The notes under the pieces: generated by a model | What the model was told of the DNA's origin: nothing | Databases searched by the model: none | Seen by the model: the letters and a program-made list of their open reading frames with translations, nothing else | Position numbers and translations under genes: made by a program | From: Cricetomys ansorgei | Lineage: Eukaryota > Chordata > Mammalia > Rodentia > Nesomyidae | NCBI GenBank assembly: GCA_026225945.1 | Contig: JAMJFZ010000289.1 | Location: 1,357,001 to 1,421,000, forward strand | Length of the DNA stretch: 64,000 bases | Reading direction: 5' to 3' | In this document: one piece after another, positions 25,609 to 37,047 of the stretch | How positions within the stretch are numbered: position 1 is the stretch's first letter | How the letters are laid out: each line of letters begins with the position of its first letter

Positions 25609-25656
<48 letters not shown>
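25609..25656. repeat. (CA)24 microsatellite
   Basis: An uninterrupted run of CA dinucleotides, the longest in the window. It starts 43 bp after copy 1 of the 90-bp repeat. Confidence 0.95.
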
Positions 25657-25658
<2 letters not shown>

Positions 25659-26459
25659 GTTTGCTAAGATTTCATGAAATTTACTCTAGAGCAAAAAAAA
25701 AAATCAAGAAAATGGAATAGAGTGGTTACATTCTTCTTCATTGTTAACTCTAACCTAGCATGAGGCAAAGGGCAGAAATAAATAACCAAGTTTTTTACAG
25801 GAATACACTGATAGGATGTTCTTACCCTCAAGAGTTGAAGAACAATTGCAGTATGTTAATCACTTACCTGGCATAACCAAATAATCTTGATTTAAAAAAA
25901 AGAAACCAAAAAGAAAACAAACAAGGAGTCTGGTATTCTGCTTAATTCCTTCCTTGCATCAAGTAGAAGGGCAAGGTTTTAAGGAAAGAGACTTGTGGGT
26001 TTATGGCAGGTGGTGACACCGCCAGTTCCACACTTGGTTGAAATTCACTATTGGGTTCAAAATTGCGATTTTGTAGGCAAGCAAAGAAGGCTGCTGAATC
26101 TGAGCCATCGATTCCTCTGGCATAGAAGGCAAGCCTAGTGTGTTCACGCCATGCATGGCCTCAGGAAGACAAAGAGGCGGACAGCCCCTATGCCTTTCCT
26201 TCCCAGTGCAGTGTAGCCGTGAAGACAGAACCCAGGTACTAGAACCGATAAAATATTTCGAAGCGACTCCCTGCCAGTCAGTGTGGGGAGAACCCAGATG
26301 CAGATCAATGCAGAGGGTCCATGGAGGCAGAGGACCGAGCCAAACAGCAGTGTGGTTTGGTTAGGACAGGCACACTGGCTAACGGTGCCCGTCGTCTGCG
26401 CCCGTTCTGTGCCGTGGGTGAGGAATGACAAGGACGGGGGCCACTCCAAATGGCTGTGG

Positions 26460-26549
26460 CGGCCTCTTCCTCCTTATCTAAGAGTCTGTCTGTATCTCGC
26501 AGATGGAGATTAAATTGATCCAACAATTTGCTCTCCGCAAAGCCATGTT
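26460..26549. repeat. 90-bp dispersed direct repeat, copy 2
   Basis: Same length and orientation as 25477-25566, with two substitutions and no gaps. The flanks of the two copies are unrelated, so this is a templated copy rather than one large tandem duplication with a conserved spacer. Confidence 0.95.
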
Positions 26550-27134
26550 GGTTTTCTACCTAGTAATTTATGCTTTTCCTGGTGTTTGCAAATCGATTGC
26601 TATTATGGGATGCAGACAGAACTGGGCCAGGATCCAGTAGGTTGGGGGATTACTGAGTGGATATGTAACTGTGCCTGTGAAAGCCTGGAAGAGAAGGCTC
26701 TTGTTTCTGTGTATTTTACTCTCAGAAGAGAAGCACATTTTCAGGTTTTGAAAAGTGTTCTTAATTATATTTAGATTGTGTCTTTTAAGGGACAGTATCT
26801 GCTTTATTTCACATTTCTACTCTCTGGCCTTGATATTTGTCTAACCTTCAAATGGTTTCGGTGGCTTTGCAGCCAGACTTCTCTTTGTAGGAAAACCTTC
26901 CTCCACCCTAAGCATTATAGATGAGTAATTGTTCCCTTTGACGAAGAAATATGTATAGACATTTATCTAGTTTGACGAATAAAATGTTGCTATGAAAAGG
27001 CTTGGGAAAGTATGCTTTATTTAAACACTTCACCTCATTGTTATACTTTAATTTTTTTTTAAAGTCCTTCTTAGTATTGTGAAATTCTTTCAAAACAAAT
27101 TAAAAAGAAAACATATTCTGTGATTTCTTTACAG

Positions 27135-27188
27135 ATTCTGGACAATCAGGAAGTCCAAGCCACAATGATCCTGCCAAGAATCCTCCAG
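27135..27188 (+). CDS. Nfib: Nfib exon 3 (nuclear factor I/B)
   Basis: NFIB is a site-specific transcription factor that binds TTGGC(N5)GCCAA as a dimer and controls lung, brain, hair-follicle and megakaryocyte development. This 54-nt internal exon encodes SGQSGSPSHNDPAKNPP, flanked by a split Asp codon at the start and a split Gly codon at the end. It follows the DNA-binding/dimerisation domain and opens the Ser/Pro-rich C-terminal half. The acceptor is ctttacag and the donor is cag|gtaaat. Two bases precede the first whole codon and one follows the last, so it is a phase 1-1 exon whose length is a multiple of three. Skipping it would keep frame. The sequence SHNDPAKNPPG separates NFI-B from the other NFI paralogs. 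There are 27 kb of intron before it in the window and 23.9 kb after it. Confidence 0.95.
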
Positions 27189-27490
27189 GTAAATATGTGT
27201 TCCCCGGACGTGTGCACCCTGACATTGTTGGAGAACAAAGGGGCCCTGTATAGATCAACACCCGTAATTGGTCAGCTGCCTGTTTTGTTCTGGCAAGCAG
27301 TCGGATTGGGACAAGATGAGATTGTGTGTGGGCCTCTGTGGTGGTACCTGCTCTCCTCTTGGAGCCATCAGTGCTCACCTGCGCTGCGAGGTTTTGATTT
27401 TTGTTGCTATCGTTAAGATCTGGTTCAAACACGTTTAGTTGCTTATCTTTTAAATGTTTGAAAGGCTAAAACCCTTTTAATGGCTTAATG

Positions 27491-27551
27491 GCCCAAAACA
27501 AACAAACAAAAACAAAAAAGACAAAAAAAACAAAAAACATAAAACAAAAAC
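27491..27551. repeat. (CAAA)n-like A-rich tract
   Basis: About 60 bp of A interrupted by C and G (aacaaacaaacaaaaac…). Low complexity; no SINE body is recognised upstream. Confidence 0.8.
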
Positions 27552-28568
27552 CTGTTGACAATTTCTATCCTTTCAGAGGGTAGACACTCCACTCTGTTTA
27601 AAGAAATGTGCTGGTGAGTGGTTATGCTTATGGAAGGAGTTTTTGCAAGAGCATTTTCTGTCTTCAGTGTATGGTGTTATGGCCTCCTCTGCTTTTAGAC
27701 ACGGGTCACACCAGACTCGAAACTATGCATGTGTGTTTTGGCTGCCCTTGGGGTTTTGTTGTCTGTATTCCGAACATCCAGCATTTTGCTTTTGATTTCT
27801 GAGTGGCATGTTTCTTCTCATGAGAAACTAATATAAAATGAGCATGAGGAAGGATGTCAAATTTCCATTATCATAAGACCACTGTTAATTGTATCTGTGT
27901 CTTTCTTAAAAGAATGCTCTAAGAACAAAAACAAAAGCAAAATGCCACAAAGTCCAAGTGGCCACACCTGCCCCGTATCCCTCCAGATAATCTCACCTGC
28001 CACTTCACTGGACCAAACCGAGGTGTAAAAAGTCAGAATCTGAGGTTTCTCTGGTCCTCCATTGCTTTGATGTCCTAATGTCTGGCTAATAAGAAGTTGA
28101 AATACCTTGAGAATGCCCAAATTACACAAAAATATCCTAATTTGCTCTTAAACCACTTTAGAGAGATACAGCAATCAGTATACTAGGTAAAATACAAAAT
28201 TCCAAAGAAAACATTTATTTTTCTTTTTTGAAACTTACATCCATGTTTTCTTAGGAACATCATTTTTCTATATACATATTAAGTTATTCTGTATAGAATA
28301 TTCTGTTAAAATTATATTATTTGGCAAAATATCACCTGCTCTGACAATAAAAATATAATTTAATACATAGTATATACTCCAAAGGTATAACTATTAATTT
28401 AATACTTATTGTATACTCCAGTGATGAAAAGTACCAATTTAATACATATTTTAAATTTATGCTGATTTGATTTTTCTTGGAACATTTGCTCATGCTACAA
28501 AATGAGAGCAGAACATAAAGTATTTAAATTAAATATAAACTTTTTAAAAAGCCTCTACAGATTTTACC

Positions 28569-28584
28569 AAAAAAAAAAAAAAAA
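28569..28584. repeat. poly-A tract
   Basis: An uninterrupted run of about 15 A. It lies 170 bp before the gagctgggca minisatellite. Confidence 0.8.
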
Positions 28585-28750
28585 TTGGGGGCAAATACCT
28601 TGAGGATAGGGAGGGTAAGTCTTAAAAGCCAGACTAAACAAAGGCTGCTCTGCTTGCATCTGAAAGACAACTTGATTGAAATTAATGGAGTAGCTGAATC
28701 TGAAATGCATTTCTGAGCAAGTACAGAGCTCACCTGAATGCTGTCTGCTT

Positions 28751-28810
28751 GAGCTGGGCAGAGCTGGGCAGAGCTGGGCAGAGCTGGGCAGAGCTGGGCA
28801 GAGCTGGGCA
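28751..28810. repeat. Minisatellite, 6 x 10 bp (gagctgggca)
   Basis: Six exact head-to-tail copies of gagctgggca. Open frames on the minus strand (…LPSSAQLCPA…) are a by-product of the repeat. Confidence 0.97.
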
Positions 28811-28993
28811 GGTGACATTTGTGTGCTAATGCCATGGTGCGTTTAGATTTTCAGTACTTGTCAAGAAGGTTGGTTAAATTTTTCTTTTACTGTATACCAT
28901 GTGGTCTCTTAATTTTTCTGTTTCTGTAAAGAAAGCAAATAGAAACCAGCTAGAACACATCATTTTTTCCCACTTTCAACTTTCCTTGGGGGA

Positions 28994-29013
28994 ATTTTTT
29001 TTTTTTTTTTTTT
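28994..29013. repeat. poly-T tract
   Basis: A run of about 18 T with no attached SINE. Confidence 0.8.
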
Positions 29014-32000
29014 GATAAGTATCCGGAAAGTAAGATGTTAGAGTTAAATTGAATTAATTTAAATAAAATTGGAATTTTCTTTGATCATTCAGGAACATCC
29101 ATCATTTAACATGCCTTTGTGCATTATGACATGGACATTGCTGTAGAGCTTATTCAGGATCTTTTTGTTGAGACAGCACCTTTTACTATATTAAAAGTTT
29201 TCGATAAAAGCAAAAATACATTCTTCAATATTTTGAAATAAGCCAGGCTTTTGGAAATAGCTAATATTCTTTCAATTTTAAATACAAGAGACCTGAAATT
29301 TTCAAGATTCTTGTCCTACAGTCAGCTGGGATAAACTATACCAGCAACTGGGGCATTTGGGAATCAGAAGAATTATCCTAGGATACTGTCTCTCAGACCT
29401 GGCCTTGGCTGAACCGTGAAATCTGCATATAGAGATTCAGCGTCTCAGGAGGCAGAGTCCATTCATGGGAAAATTCAGACTAGGGCCTCAATTGGGAAGA
29501 CTGATCTCTCCCTTGCCTTCTTGAGAAAGTCGGCTTCTGGAAAAGGCGACCTCCATGCCCCTCGCCTTGGCATTGCTACAGGGTTTCCAGCCAGAGATGT
29601 GGAACTCGCTGGAATCACCACTGTCCGCTACTGTGTTTTGTTTCCCAGCAGCTTGGGAAGAGGTGGCAAGAATCCCAGCCCTTTGGGGCATAGTAGGTCA
29701 TGGACTCTGTTCTCACTAGAGACATGAAAGTGGTCTCACACCATGTGCCTGTCTCTCTAGCTGCCCCATCCTACTTGGCTGTCTGACATAGATACTACTC
29801 TCCCTATTTATTCTGAACTTCTTATAATACACATTATTTAAATGATCTCTTGGTACTTGTAATTTATGAAAGTATTGAAATAGTCCTTGTGGAACTTCTT
29901 CAACCTGTTTGTAACTTACAGTTTTGTTCTGATTCTTTTAAAAGCAGCAACGATCAATTGCATGTTCTTTGATACCCAGCAGCAAGGCACAGTGGCTTTC
30001 GTTGGAAGCATTTGGCCATTTTATTGTCTTAATGATGTATCTTTGTTTTGCTTGTGACCAAATCAGAGATTACATATTTATGCTCCCTTGTTAATAAAAG
30101 CTCCAAGAGTCTTCTTATAATAATGGAAGTAATTCTGATGGGCTAGAGATGAAGCAGGAGCTGAGGGACTTGGGCTGGGATCTGACTGTGTATCCACTGC
30201 CACTAGTAGGAAATGCAACGTTGGATTGTAGTCTTTTGAATTTAGCCTCGGTTTGCTGTATTTATTATTTTGTATCTGTATTTCCTGGGCTGTGATCCTC
30301 TAGATTTCCCACACCGAATCACCTGTTCACCACTGGGATGGGAAGGGGTCAAGAGAAATCAGCAACCAGGAAGTTGAATTTGGCCTCTGCTACAAGTTGA
30401 TGCGCCAGTTTGGAGTTTAGGAAGGCTGTAGTTTTGTGGGAAGCTCCTTCTGCTTCTGGCAGAGCACTAAAGACATGTTGAGTCCTAGAGCAAGAGCTGT
30501 AAATTTTATGATGTAACTTTTTGAAGCCTTTCAAATTTCCTTAGCCAGATTTTTCTTGCTTGGAATGAATGGGTTTATGGTTTCAAGTCCAACTTTTCTT
30601 CTTTGCAGGAGTGTGTAGCATGGGTGATTTTATGTGACCATTGGGGTCGTATACTGTGTGGACCTTAAGAGCTATCTTGAATCCCATCTCCGTCGCAAGG
30701 ATAGAGATGAGTGAATAATTAAACTGCACAAAGAGTTTCTGTCAACTGTAGCAATGTCTGTCTTCACTTAAGAAATTGTTAAAGGCATGCAGATTTTGAA
30801 GTTGAACATTCCTCCAACATATTTGGTACATTCCACAACTGAATTCAACACGGGTGCCACGAAACGAGTGAAAATCAGCTAGTTCTGATCGAGAAGAAGC
30901 CGCAGCATCTGTAGCGGGATGTGGTAACTCCTGGGATCACTGGGACCCGTGTTTACCTAAACTTTCTCTTTCTGTTTTTACATCTTAGATTTTGGAATAT
31001 ACGTAACATTTTCTAATAGTTGTTGAAATCGTATTTCTTTTTTTCCCCCTGTTTTTATGAACAGATAAATGTTTCTAGACTCTCCCAGTCAAAGGAAAAG
31101 GAAACTTATCTGATATTTAAAATCACACCCCACTCTTAAAAAGTTCATATTTCCTCCTTTTTGTATCCTCATTTATTTCAGTCGGTCAAGGTTTTGTAAT
31201 GGGAGAAAATACATTGTTGAATAATACTGATGAGTAACTCTAAACGGCAGCAGTAGATAGTGTGCAACAAACCATAAGGGAGCCTTCTGGTCAGAGAAGA
31301 GTAAGCAGAAAGGTCCTGACGTGGATAGCTAGCAGTCGTTAAGACCTAACATGTAAGTAAAGCTTTTAAATAATTTAACAATGAGCTCTGTGCCAGTCAA
31401 AAATCAAAGAATCTTTTTTTCCCTCCCTTGGGTAGATTTCATTCAGAAACACCTTTTCCTTCCTTTTCTTCTTTAAAACTTATTTGGAGGAATCATGCTC
31501 AATAATGTCTTTAAATGTTCAAAACTGAGACAGAACTGAGACTAAAGGAGGAGCAGGTGAGGGTGTTCATTCACAAATTAGTCCGAAAAAGCCAGAAGCA
31601 TGCCTAACCCCCAGCCACGAAGTTTTACAGGCTGGGTACTGACATGGAACCCACTCCTCAACGGTTGGTCTGCATAGCACTGCCACCAAGCCAGGCCTTG
31701 CTATGAAGTTGGCCTACTTGCTTGTCATAGTTAATTTGCTAAAAGATGGTTTAGAGCTATCCCCTGAGATCCTAAGACAAGGAGAGCTTTTCCTGTTTCT
31801 TCATTCACCTCGGTCGCCTATTTCATCAGGCAGCAAGGCATACCGATTACCACTAGCTATTGAGATCAGGATTAAATGCTGCGTTCTAGACATTGAGGTT
31901 CTCGATTGGAGTGTGCTCAAAATGAGAAGCAGAGGCAGCCATTTCTCCTTGGGAGTTTGGGAATATACGCCATTCCACACTGAATATCCTTAATAACTCA

Positions 32001-32501
32001 GGAATTTCTGAGCTGGCCATAAGTAAAATTTTCATCTGTGGCTACTTAGTGAGAATCTATTTTGTGCATGACACTACTAGGCTGGATATTGTAGATTGTT
32101 TTGTAAAATATGAATTAGACTTAATCGTTGCTCTTCCCAAATTGTGTCTCTAAGTACATACGATATTTTATATATGCTGGGGATTAAACGTGGCTTAGTG
32201 CTTCAACTGCAGTGTCTTAGTTTGAAGTGGTAGAGTAGTTTTCTAAGCATTACAGGGAGTATGAAGAACGAAAGGCGCATAAGCTACGGAATGACATTTT
32301 TTCTCCTGAATTGACCACTGTCTTTTACAATCATTAGAATGTCATGAAGAGACTGAACAAGTCAGCCAACTTCTCAGAAACTCGGCTATTTCCAAACCAT
32401 TACCAGGAACAGACAGGAGAGAACACCTGGATAATCAATCACAGGTGTTTCATAAAAATGAGTTTGGGTTTTGTTTTTGTTTTTGTTACGTGCGGCTTTG
32501 G

Positions 32502-32645
32502 TTTTTCGAGACAGAGTTTCTCTGTTGTAACTCTGGCTGTCCTGGAACTCACTCTGTAGACCAGGCTGGCCTCGATCTCACAGAGATCCGCCTGCCTCTG
32601 CCTCCCGAGTGCTGGGATTAAAGGCATGTATCACCACCGCCTGGC
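32502..32645 (-). mobile_element. B1 SINE (antisense), best-preserved copy
   Basis: It reads tttttcgagacagagtttct, then aactctggctgtcctggaac, then agaccaggctggcctcgatc, then ctcacagagatccgcctgcc, then cgagtgctgggattaaaggc and caccaccgcctggc. It is near full-length and close to consensus. The 'ctcacagagatcc' and 'caccaccgcc' forms suggest a cricetid-type B1 rather than the house-mouse form. Confidence 0.95.
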
Positions 32646-33404
32646 TTCTTTTACTTTTTCTCTTTTTAAAAATTATACTCTTTCTCCAGCTTGAGTGGTC
32701 AAGAAAACTGCCTGTAGGGAGAGCTGTTTGATGTGGAACCAAGCATATTTTCTGTACTGTACTTTTCTGGATATGGAAAGCAGAGCAAAACCACAGGAAA
32801 ATAGAAGTGAAACGGACTAAGGGAGAGACCAGGATAGGCTGGGGCAGGCTTTATAATGGAGGCAAAGGAAGCTGATGTTTTCAGTTTTCACAGTGGAGTG
32901 GAATTAGGTTTTTTTAGATAGTGAGTCTGTTGGTGTCTCTTGGCGTTGGAAGACAGGTACACCGGCTTTGTTGTGTAACTCTCAACACTGTCATGCTGCC
33001 TTGAGAATAGGTGCAATCTAATCTCTCTTTGGGGATTGGGCAACTTTTTCCCTGGCAGGACTTTATGCCTTAGACCTTCACATTGACACTGTATAAATAT
33101 TTTTTCCCAGTTGCCTCCCCGTAGAGCTTCTACTTTCTGAAGCGACCATTTTTTCCATATCCCCATTAAAACTGGTCTGTCTATGTTCTCTTTAGCCTTT
33201 ATCATTTTTTTTTTCTGTTGACTCTTACTAGAAAACATCTGGTTTGTCCTTTAGACAAGCTCCCCCTACCAAACGCACCACTCTTCTTTTTCTGACTGGG
33301 AGGAAAGGCTATTAACAATGTAACTGGGCTGATTTTTTTTTTGAACTCATGGCATTTTAGGAGTTGGGTCCACGTGGTTCCTTTCCATTCTGTTCTAGCT
33401 TACA

Positions 33405-33530
33405 TTTGCTTTGTTTTGTTCTCTCTGAGGCAGGTTCTACCTCTGTAGAGCGGTAGCTTGTAGCGGTAGCTGACCTACTGTACCAGCCACCGATTGCTGG
33501 GATTGAAGATGTGAACCGCCACGCCCCGCA
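33405..33530 (-). mobile_element. Degraded B1-like SINE (antisense)
   Basis: Remnants include 'ctgaggcaggttctacctct', then 'gattgctgggattgaagatg', then 'gaaccgccacgcccc'. The middle is scrambled by a short duplication (gcggtagct). Confidence 0.6.
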
Positions 33531-34053
33531 CAAATTCTGGAGTATTGCTGATTTGAGTGTGCGCTGTTTAAAACTTGCCTCTTCCTTTTCGAAAATCGTA
33601 CCCCTGTTAGAAGTCCAGGAATTGGTATTTTCTTCAGTTCGTATGATGACTTCTTTTTTCTTAAATAGACCCCCAGTTTTAGTCCCTTCCATTTTGAGCA
33701 CCCTCCTGTGAGTTTTCAGACTGCATTCCCTTTTGGTTTGGCCAACAGGATGCCGTTGGAACAGATGCCTCTCCTAATGTCTTAGATCTTTGTTTCTAAC
33801 CACATGTTGGACTTACTCCCCAGATGTCTCATGGGTAACTCAGATGTAACCTTTTCAAAATTAAATTCATGTTCTTTTCTATAAGACTTATTTTGCTGTC
33901 TTCCCCTGTAAGTATCTTAGCACTGTCAGAATCTCCCCAGTCACTCTTGGTTGGAGAAGCTTGTGCCTTTCTTTGGGAGCCCCTCTCTCACTTACCTTTA
34001 TGTTCTTCTTTGGGGTACCAAATTCTCAATCCTGTTAGCCTAGTTTGAGTTCC

Positions 34054-34455
34054 GTCTTAGTTACTTTTCTACTGTTGTGAGAAGACACCATGACCAAGCG
34101 AGTTTATAAAAGAAAGCATTTAATTTGGGGCTCACAGTTCCAGAAGTTCATAAAGTCCATGACCGTCATAGCAGAGAGCCTGGTAGTGGGCAGGCAGACA
34201 TAGTGGTGGAGCAGGAGCTGAGAACTCACATCTGATCCCCAATCATGAGGCAGATGTAGGGAACTCACTGGGAATGACCTTTCCAGGGGAGTCGCTGGGG
34301 AATGAGGTGTTTTAAACCTCAGAGCTCACTCCCCCTTGACACACCTCTTCCAACAGAGCCACTTTTCCTAATCCTTCCTAAACAGTTTCAGCAATTACAA
34401 AATGCGCATTCAAACATACGAGCCTGTTGGCACCATTCTCATTCAAACTACCACA
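34054..34455 (+). mobile_element. Rodent interspersed repeat ('tgtctcagttagg' type), copy 2
   Basis: It starts gtcttagttacttttctact and has 'gagaagacaccatgaccaag', 'agcatttaatttggggctca', 'gtggtggagcaggagctgag', 'ttgacacacctcttccaac' and 'cattctcattcaaactacca'. Same family and orientation as 14189-14588 but closer to the familiar consensus. Family name is uncertain. Confidence 0.7.
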
Positions 34456-35039
34456 AGCTCTTAGCATGTTTTCTTGCCTGAAATTGTATAGAATCCTGAA
34501 AATCGCCTTTTCTTTACTGTGCTTCCTTTCTTTGGACCCTGCGCAGGAATCTGCCATAAAACAGATGAAGGTGGCAACAAAGACCTGAATGGCTCACGGC
34601 TTATGGACTCAAGTTCCATATTGTCGTTTTAGATACTGCTCAATGCCCAGCTCCCCCATCCTTCGTTTCATCTGCACGCCACCAGGTCTGAGCACTGTCC
34701 AGCGCTGTGACTCTAGCCCACTGCAAACCAGTGCTCATCCTTGCCATCCAGACTCTTCCAAGCATCTTACTGGAATTTTCCAGGCAGGGCTGGGCACCTC
34801 TGCTTCTATTATATCTACAGCTTTATCCTCCAGGCCTCTGTTTGCACATGTCTCCTCTAATAGACACTTTTTCATGACTCGTTTATTGTTGTCATCTAGT
34901 TTATCTTATATAAAAAAGTGCTTACAGATTGCTGTCCAACTTCTTTTCTTATGAAACCAGTGAGAAGGCTGGAAGGACCAGTGTGAAGTCCCAACCAGTT
35001 AGTAGCATATGTAGGCTTAATTTTATTTTGTCATGGGTC

Positions 35040-35520
35040 AAAACCTTAGTCAGTAGTAACTTTAATACAGGACCAGTACTCCCCCCACCCCCTACACTCC
35101 CACAACCTGGAGGCCCTACTCCAGGTGGGAAGATGGCGGCAGACAGAGGTGAGCCAGTGGAGAACGGTGGAGGTGGAGCCTGGACCAGTATAAATTAGGA
35201 TGTGCGCAGGAGAGGGCAGAACCAGATAAGCTTTGGCGGGGGTGATATCAGAGGGCCTGAGGAAAGTGGGGTCAGGTCACTTGGGAAGCAGGCCTCCCCA
35301 TTTCATAATTGCGCTTGCTCAGGAGCCCCTGTCTTTCCCTGAGCGCCATAGTATCCCACATCAATTCCTCACTGTATGGATCAGGGGACTTGTCACTTGG
35401 TCACAGTATAACTCAAATAAAATTCTGTCTTTCCACCACACAGTGAGAGAGAGTGAAAGGACCGTTTGGTTCCGGTTAGTTATTAAAGTTTTTGTTTGTT
35501 GGTTTTAACTGTGGTTTAAG
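35040..35520 (+). mobile_element. Possible LTR fragment or retrocopy 5' end
   Basis: The block is richer in G+C than its surroundings. It has a Kozak-like aagatggcggcagac (35130), a TATA-like tataaat (about 35189) and an aataaaattctg polyadenylation-like signal (about 35417), in the order expected of a solo LTR. No clear TG…CA ends or target-site duplication was found. It could instead be unrelated single-copy DNA. Confidence 0.3.
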
Positions 35521-36165
35521 GTCTTGTGTCTAAAACTAAGTAGCCACGCAACCCGGATCCCAAATAAAAATGTCCACCGTACCTGCTTCCCAAAATCTTC
35601 CAGAGGCTCGACATGAATAGATCGCAGTTGGCTAAATTTTAAGAGACACTGCTGTAACATATTTTTCTTTCATTGTTGAATGTGTTGGTTCCCCACAGAG
35701 AGTCAGAATTCCAGTGCAAAAGTCAGAAGTACCCTGAGGTTAGATTTTGCAAGGACCTCTTCCTCCCGGCACTATTTTAGTGATGGATCCTTCAGCCAAG
35801 CACTTTGCATTCCTTTCAAAATGACTGCCTTCATCTAAAACCCCTCCTTAAATTAAGTTTTTTCCCCTCCTCCGCATTATTTCCCAGGATTACTTTTGCG
35901 GCGTGCAGCTAACAATTCAATAATGCAAATCATTTTTCTCCACGCAGCTGCGATGTGAAGACAGTTCTGTAGCATGGAGGGGGCTCTAGGCTGGTTGCAG
36001 CCACTGAAGTCTGTAGAAGGGCAGCTCCCTGTCCTCGTCAGCCTGTACAGGGCACGGGGGCAACCCTCCGCATGCCTCCAGCAGAAAGAGGGGTGAGCCT
36101 GTAATGACGTGGTCCATGCACATGGACCGCTTACTACTCGAGCTTTCATTTCTACCTTAAGTGCT

Positions 36166-36312
36166 TCAAAAACCAAACCAAAACAAACAGAACAAAAACA
36201 GCAAAACAACAACAACAAGAACAGCGGTTTTATCGGAGCGTTTTTTTTTTTTTTCTTTTTCTGTTGTCTTTTTCTTCTTCTCCTTTTGCTTTTTTCTTTT
36301 TCTTCTTCCTGT
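36166..36312. repeat. A-rich tract followed by T-rich tract
   Basis: An (AAC/AAAC)-rich strip (36166-36222) is followed, after gcggttttatcggagcg, by a TTTC-rich strip (36240-36308). The long open frames on both strands here come from low complexity. Confidence 0.8.
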
Positions 36313-36730
36313 GACACCAAAACAAAATAATTTAAAGCGAGGACTTGTATGTGGCAATTTGATTCTTGCTACCTTTTAACTAACAGCGCCAGTGAACCTT
36401 AAATCATTTAGCAGGTTTTGATTTTCAAAGTTAAGAATTGGGGGGTGGGGGTGGTTTGCCAGGAACTGATTTTCAAGACCTTGTTCTTTTTCATGTTTAT
36501 TTAATAAGACAGAAGTGGGGGCAGATTCTTGTTTTGTTGTTGGGGAAGCGCTTTTGATTAGTGGTCCCACTAACCCTAACCCCCCAAACACTCTGTACTT
36601 TGAGTGTATCATGGCCCCACAGCCCCTCCCCTTCAGGGCATACCCATGTCCTCATAGCATTCAAGAGAGAGAAGACAACGTATCTATATGTTTTTTTCAG
36701 TTGACCTTTTGATTATTATAAAAATCAAAT

Positions 36731-37047
36731 GCCGGGCTGAGGAGATGGGTTGGTGGGTTCAGTGCCTATGTGTAAGCATGAAGACCTGGCACCTGTGTGC
36801 AAACCGAAGGTGGTGGTGTGTACATGCACATAGAATCCTAGCCCTGGAGGGTTGGAGGCAGGTGGATCCCCAGAGCTCCCTGGCCAGGAATCCAAGCTCC
36901 ACGAGAGACCTTGCCTCAAAATACATTGTGGAGAGCAGTAGAGGAAGACACCCGGGGCTGACCTGTAGCTCCGTCCCCATGCTCACACTCATGGGCACAC
37001 ACCTACAGGAACAGATGCAGGCAGATTTACACACACACACACACACC
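36731..37047 (+). mobile_element. B3-like SINE (sense)
   Basis: The head gggctgaggagatgggttgg is followed by 'aagcatgaagacctggcacc', 'tgtacatgcacatagaatcc', 'agagaccttgcctcaaaata' and 'ggaagacacccggggctgac'. It ends in a short (CA)n tail. It has the same layout as 2816-3144. Confidence 0.75.

Larger units (their letters stand above)
1..27134 (+). other. Nfib: Nfib intron 2 (3' portion)
   Basis: This is the non-coding DNA before the first Nfib exon in the window. It ends in a pyrimidine-containing acceptor (tgatttctttacag) at 27134. It holds scattered B1, B2/B3, ID-like, URR1 and MIR repeats, CA and A/T simple repeats, a GC-rich block near 4180-4345, repeat-poor AT-rich blocks (4350-5095 and 18190-18900) and a duplicated 90-bp segment (25477 and 26460). 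The stretches 1-1900, 6700-8130, 8170-9380, 9900-13600, 14600-17480, 17640-20880, 21100-22330, 23030-24000 and 24750-25470 show no gene or clear young repeat that I can name. Assignment as intron 2 assumes standard NFI exon order, because the upstream exon is outside the window. Confidence 0.9.

Noticed and set aside
28524..28835. Minus-strand frames with a repeated SSAQLCPALP motif
   Set aside because: The repeat peptide is only the translation of the 10-bp minisatellite.
32160..32275. Possible ID/B4 SINE (ggtagagtagttttctaagc)
   Set aside because: Only one short segment resembles the ID core and the flanks do not continue the match.
35877..36320. 147-codon minus-strand frame with a Lys/Arg-rich start
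   Set aside because: The Lys-rich part comes from the TTTC-rich low-complexity tract at 36240-36308. The rest has no recognisable domain.
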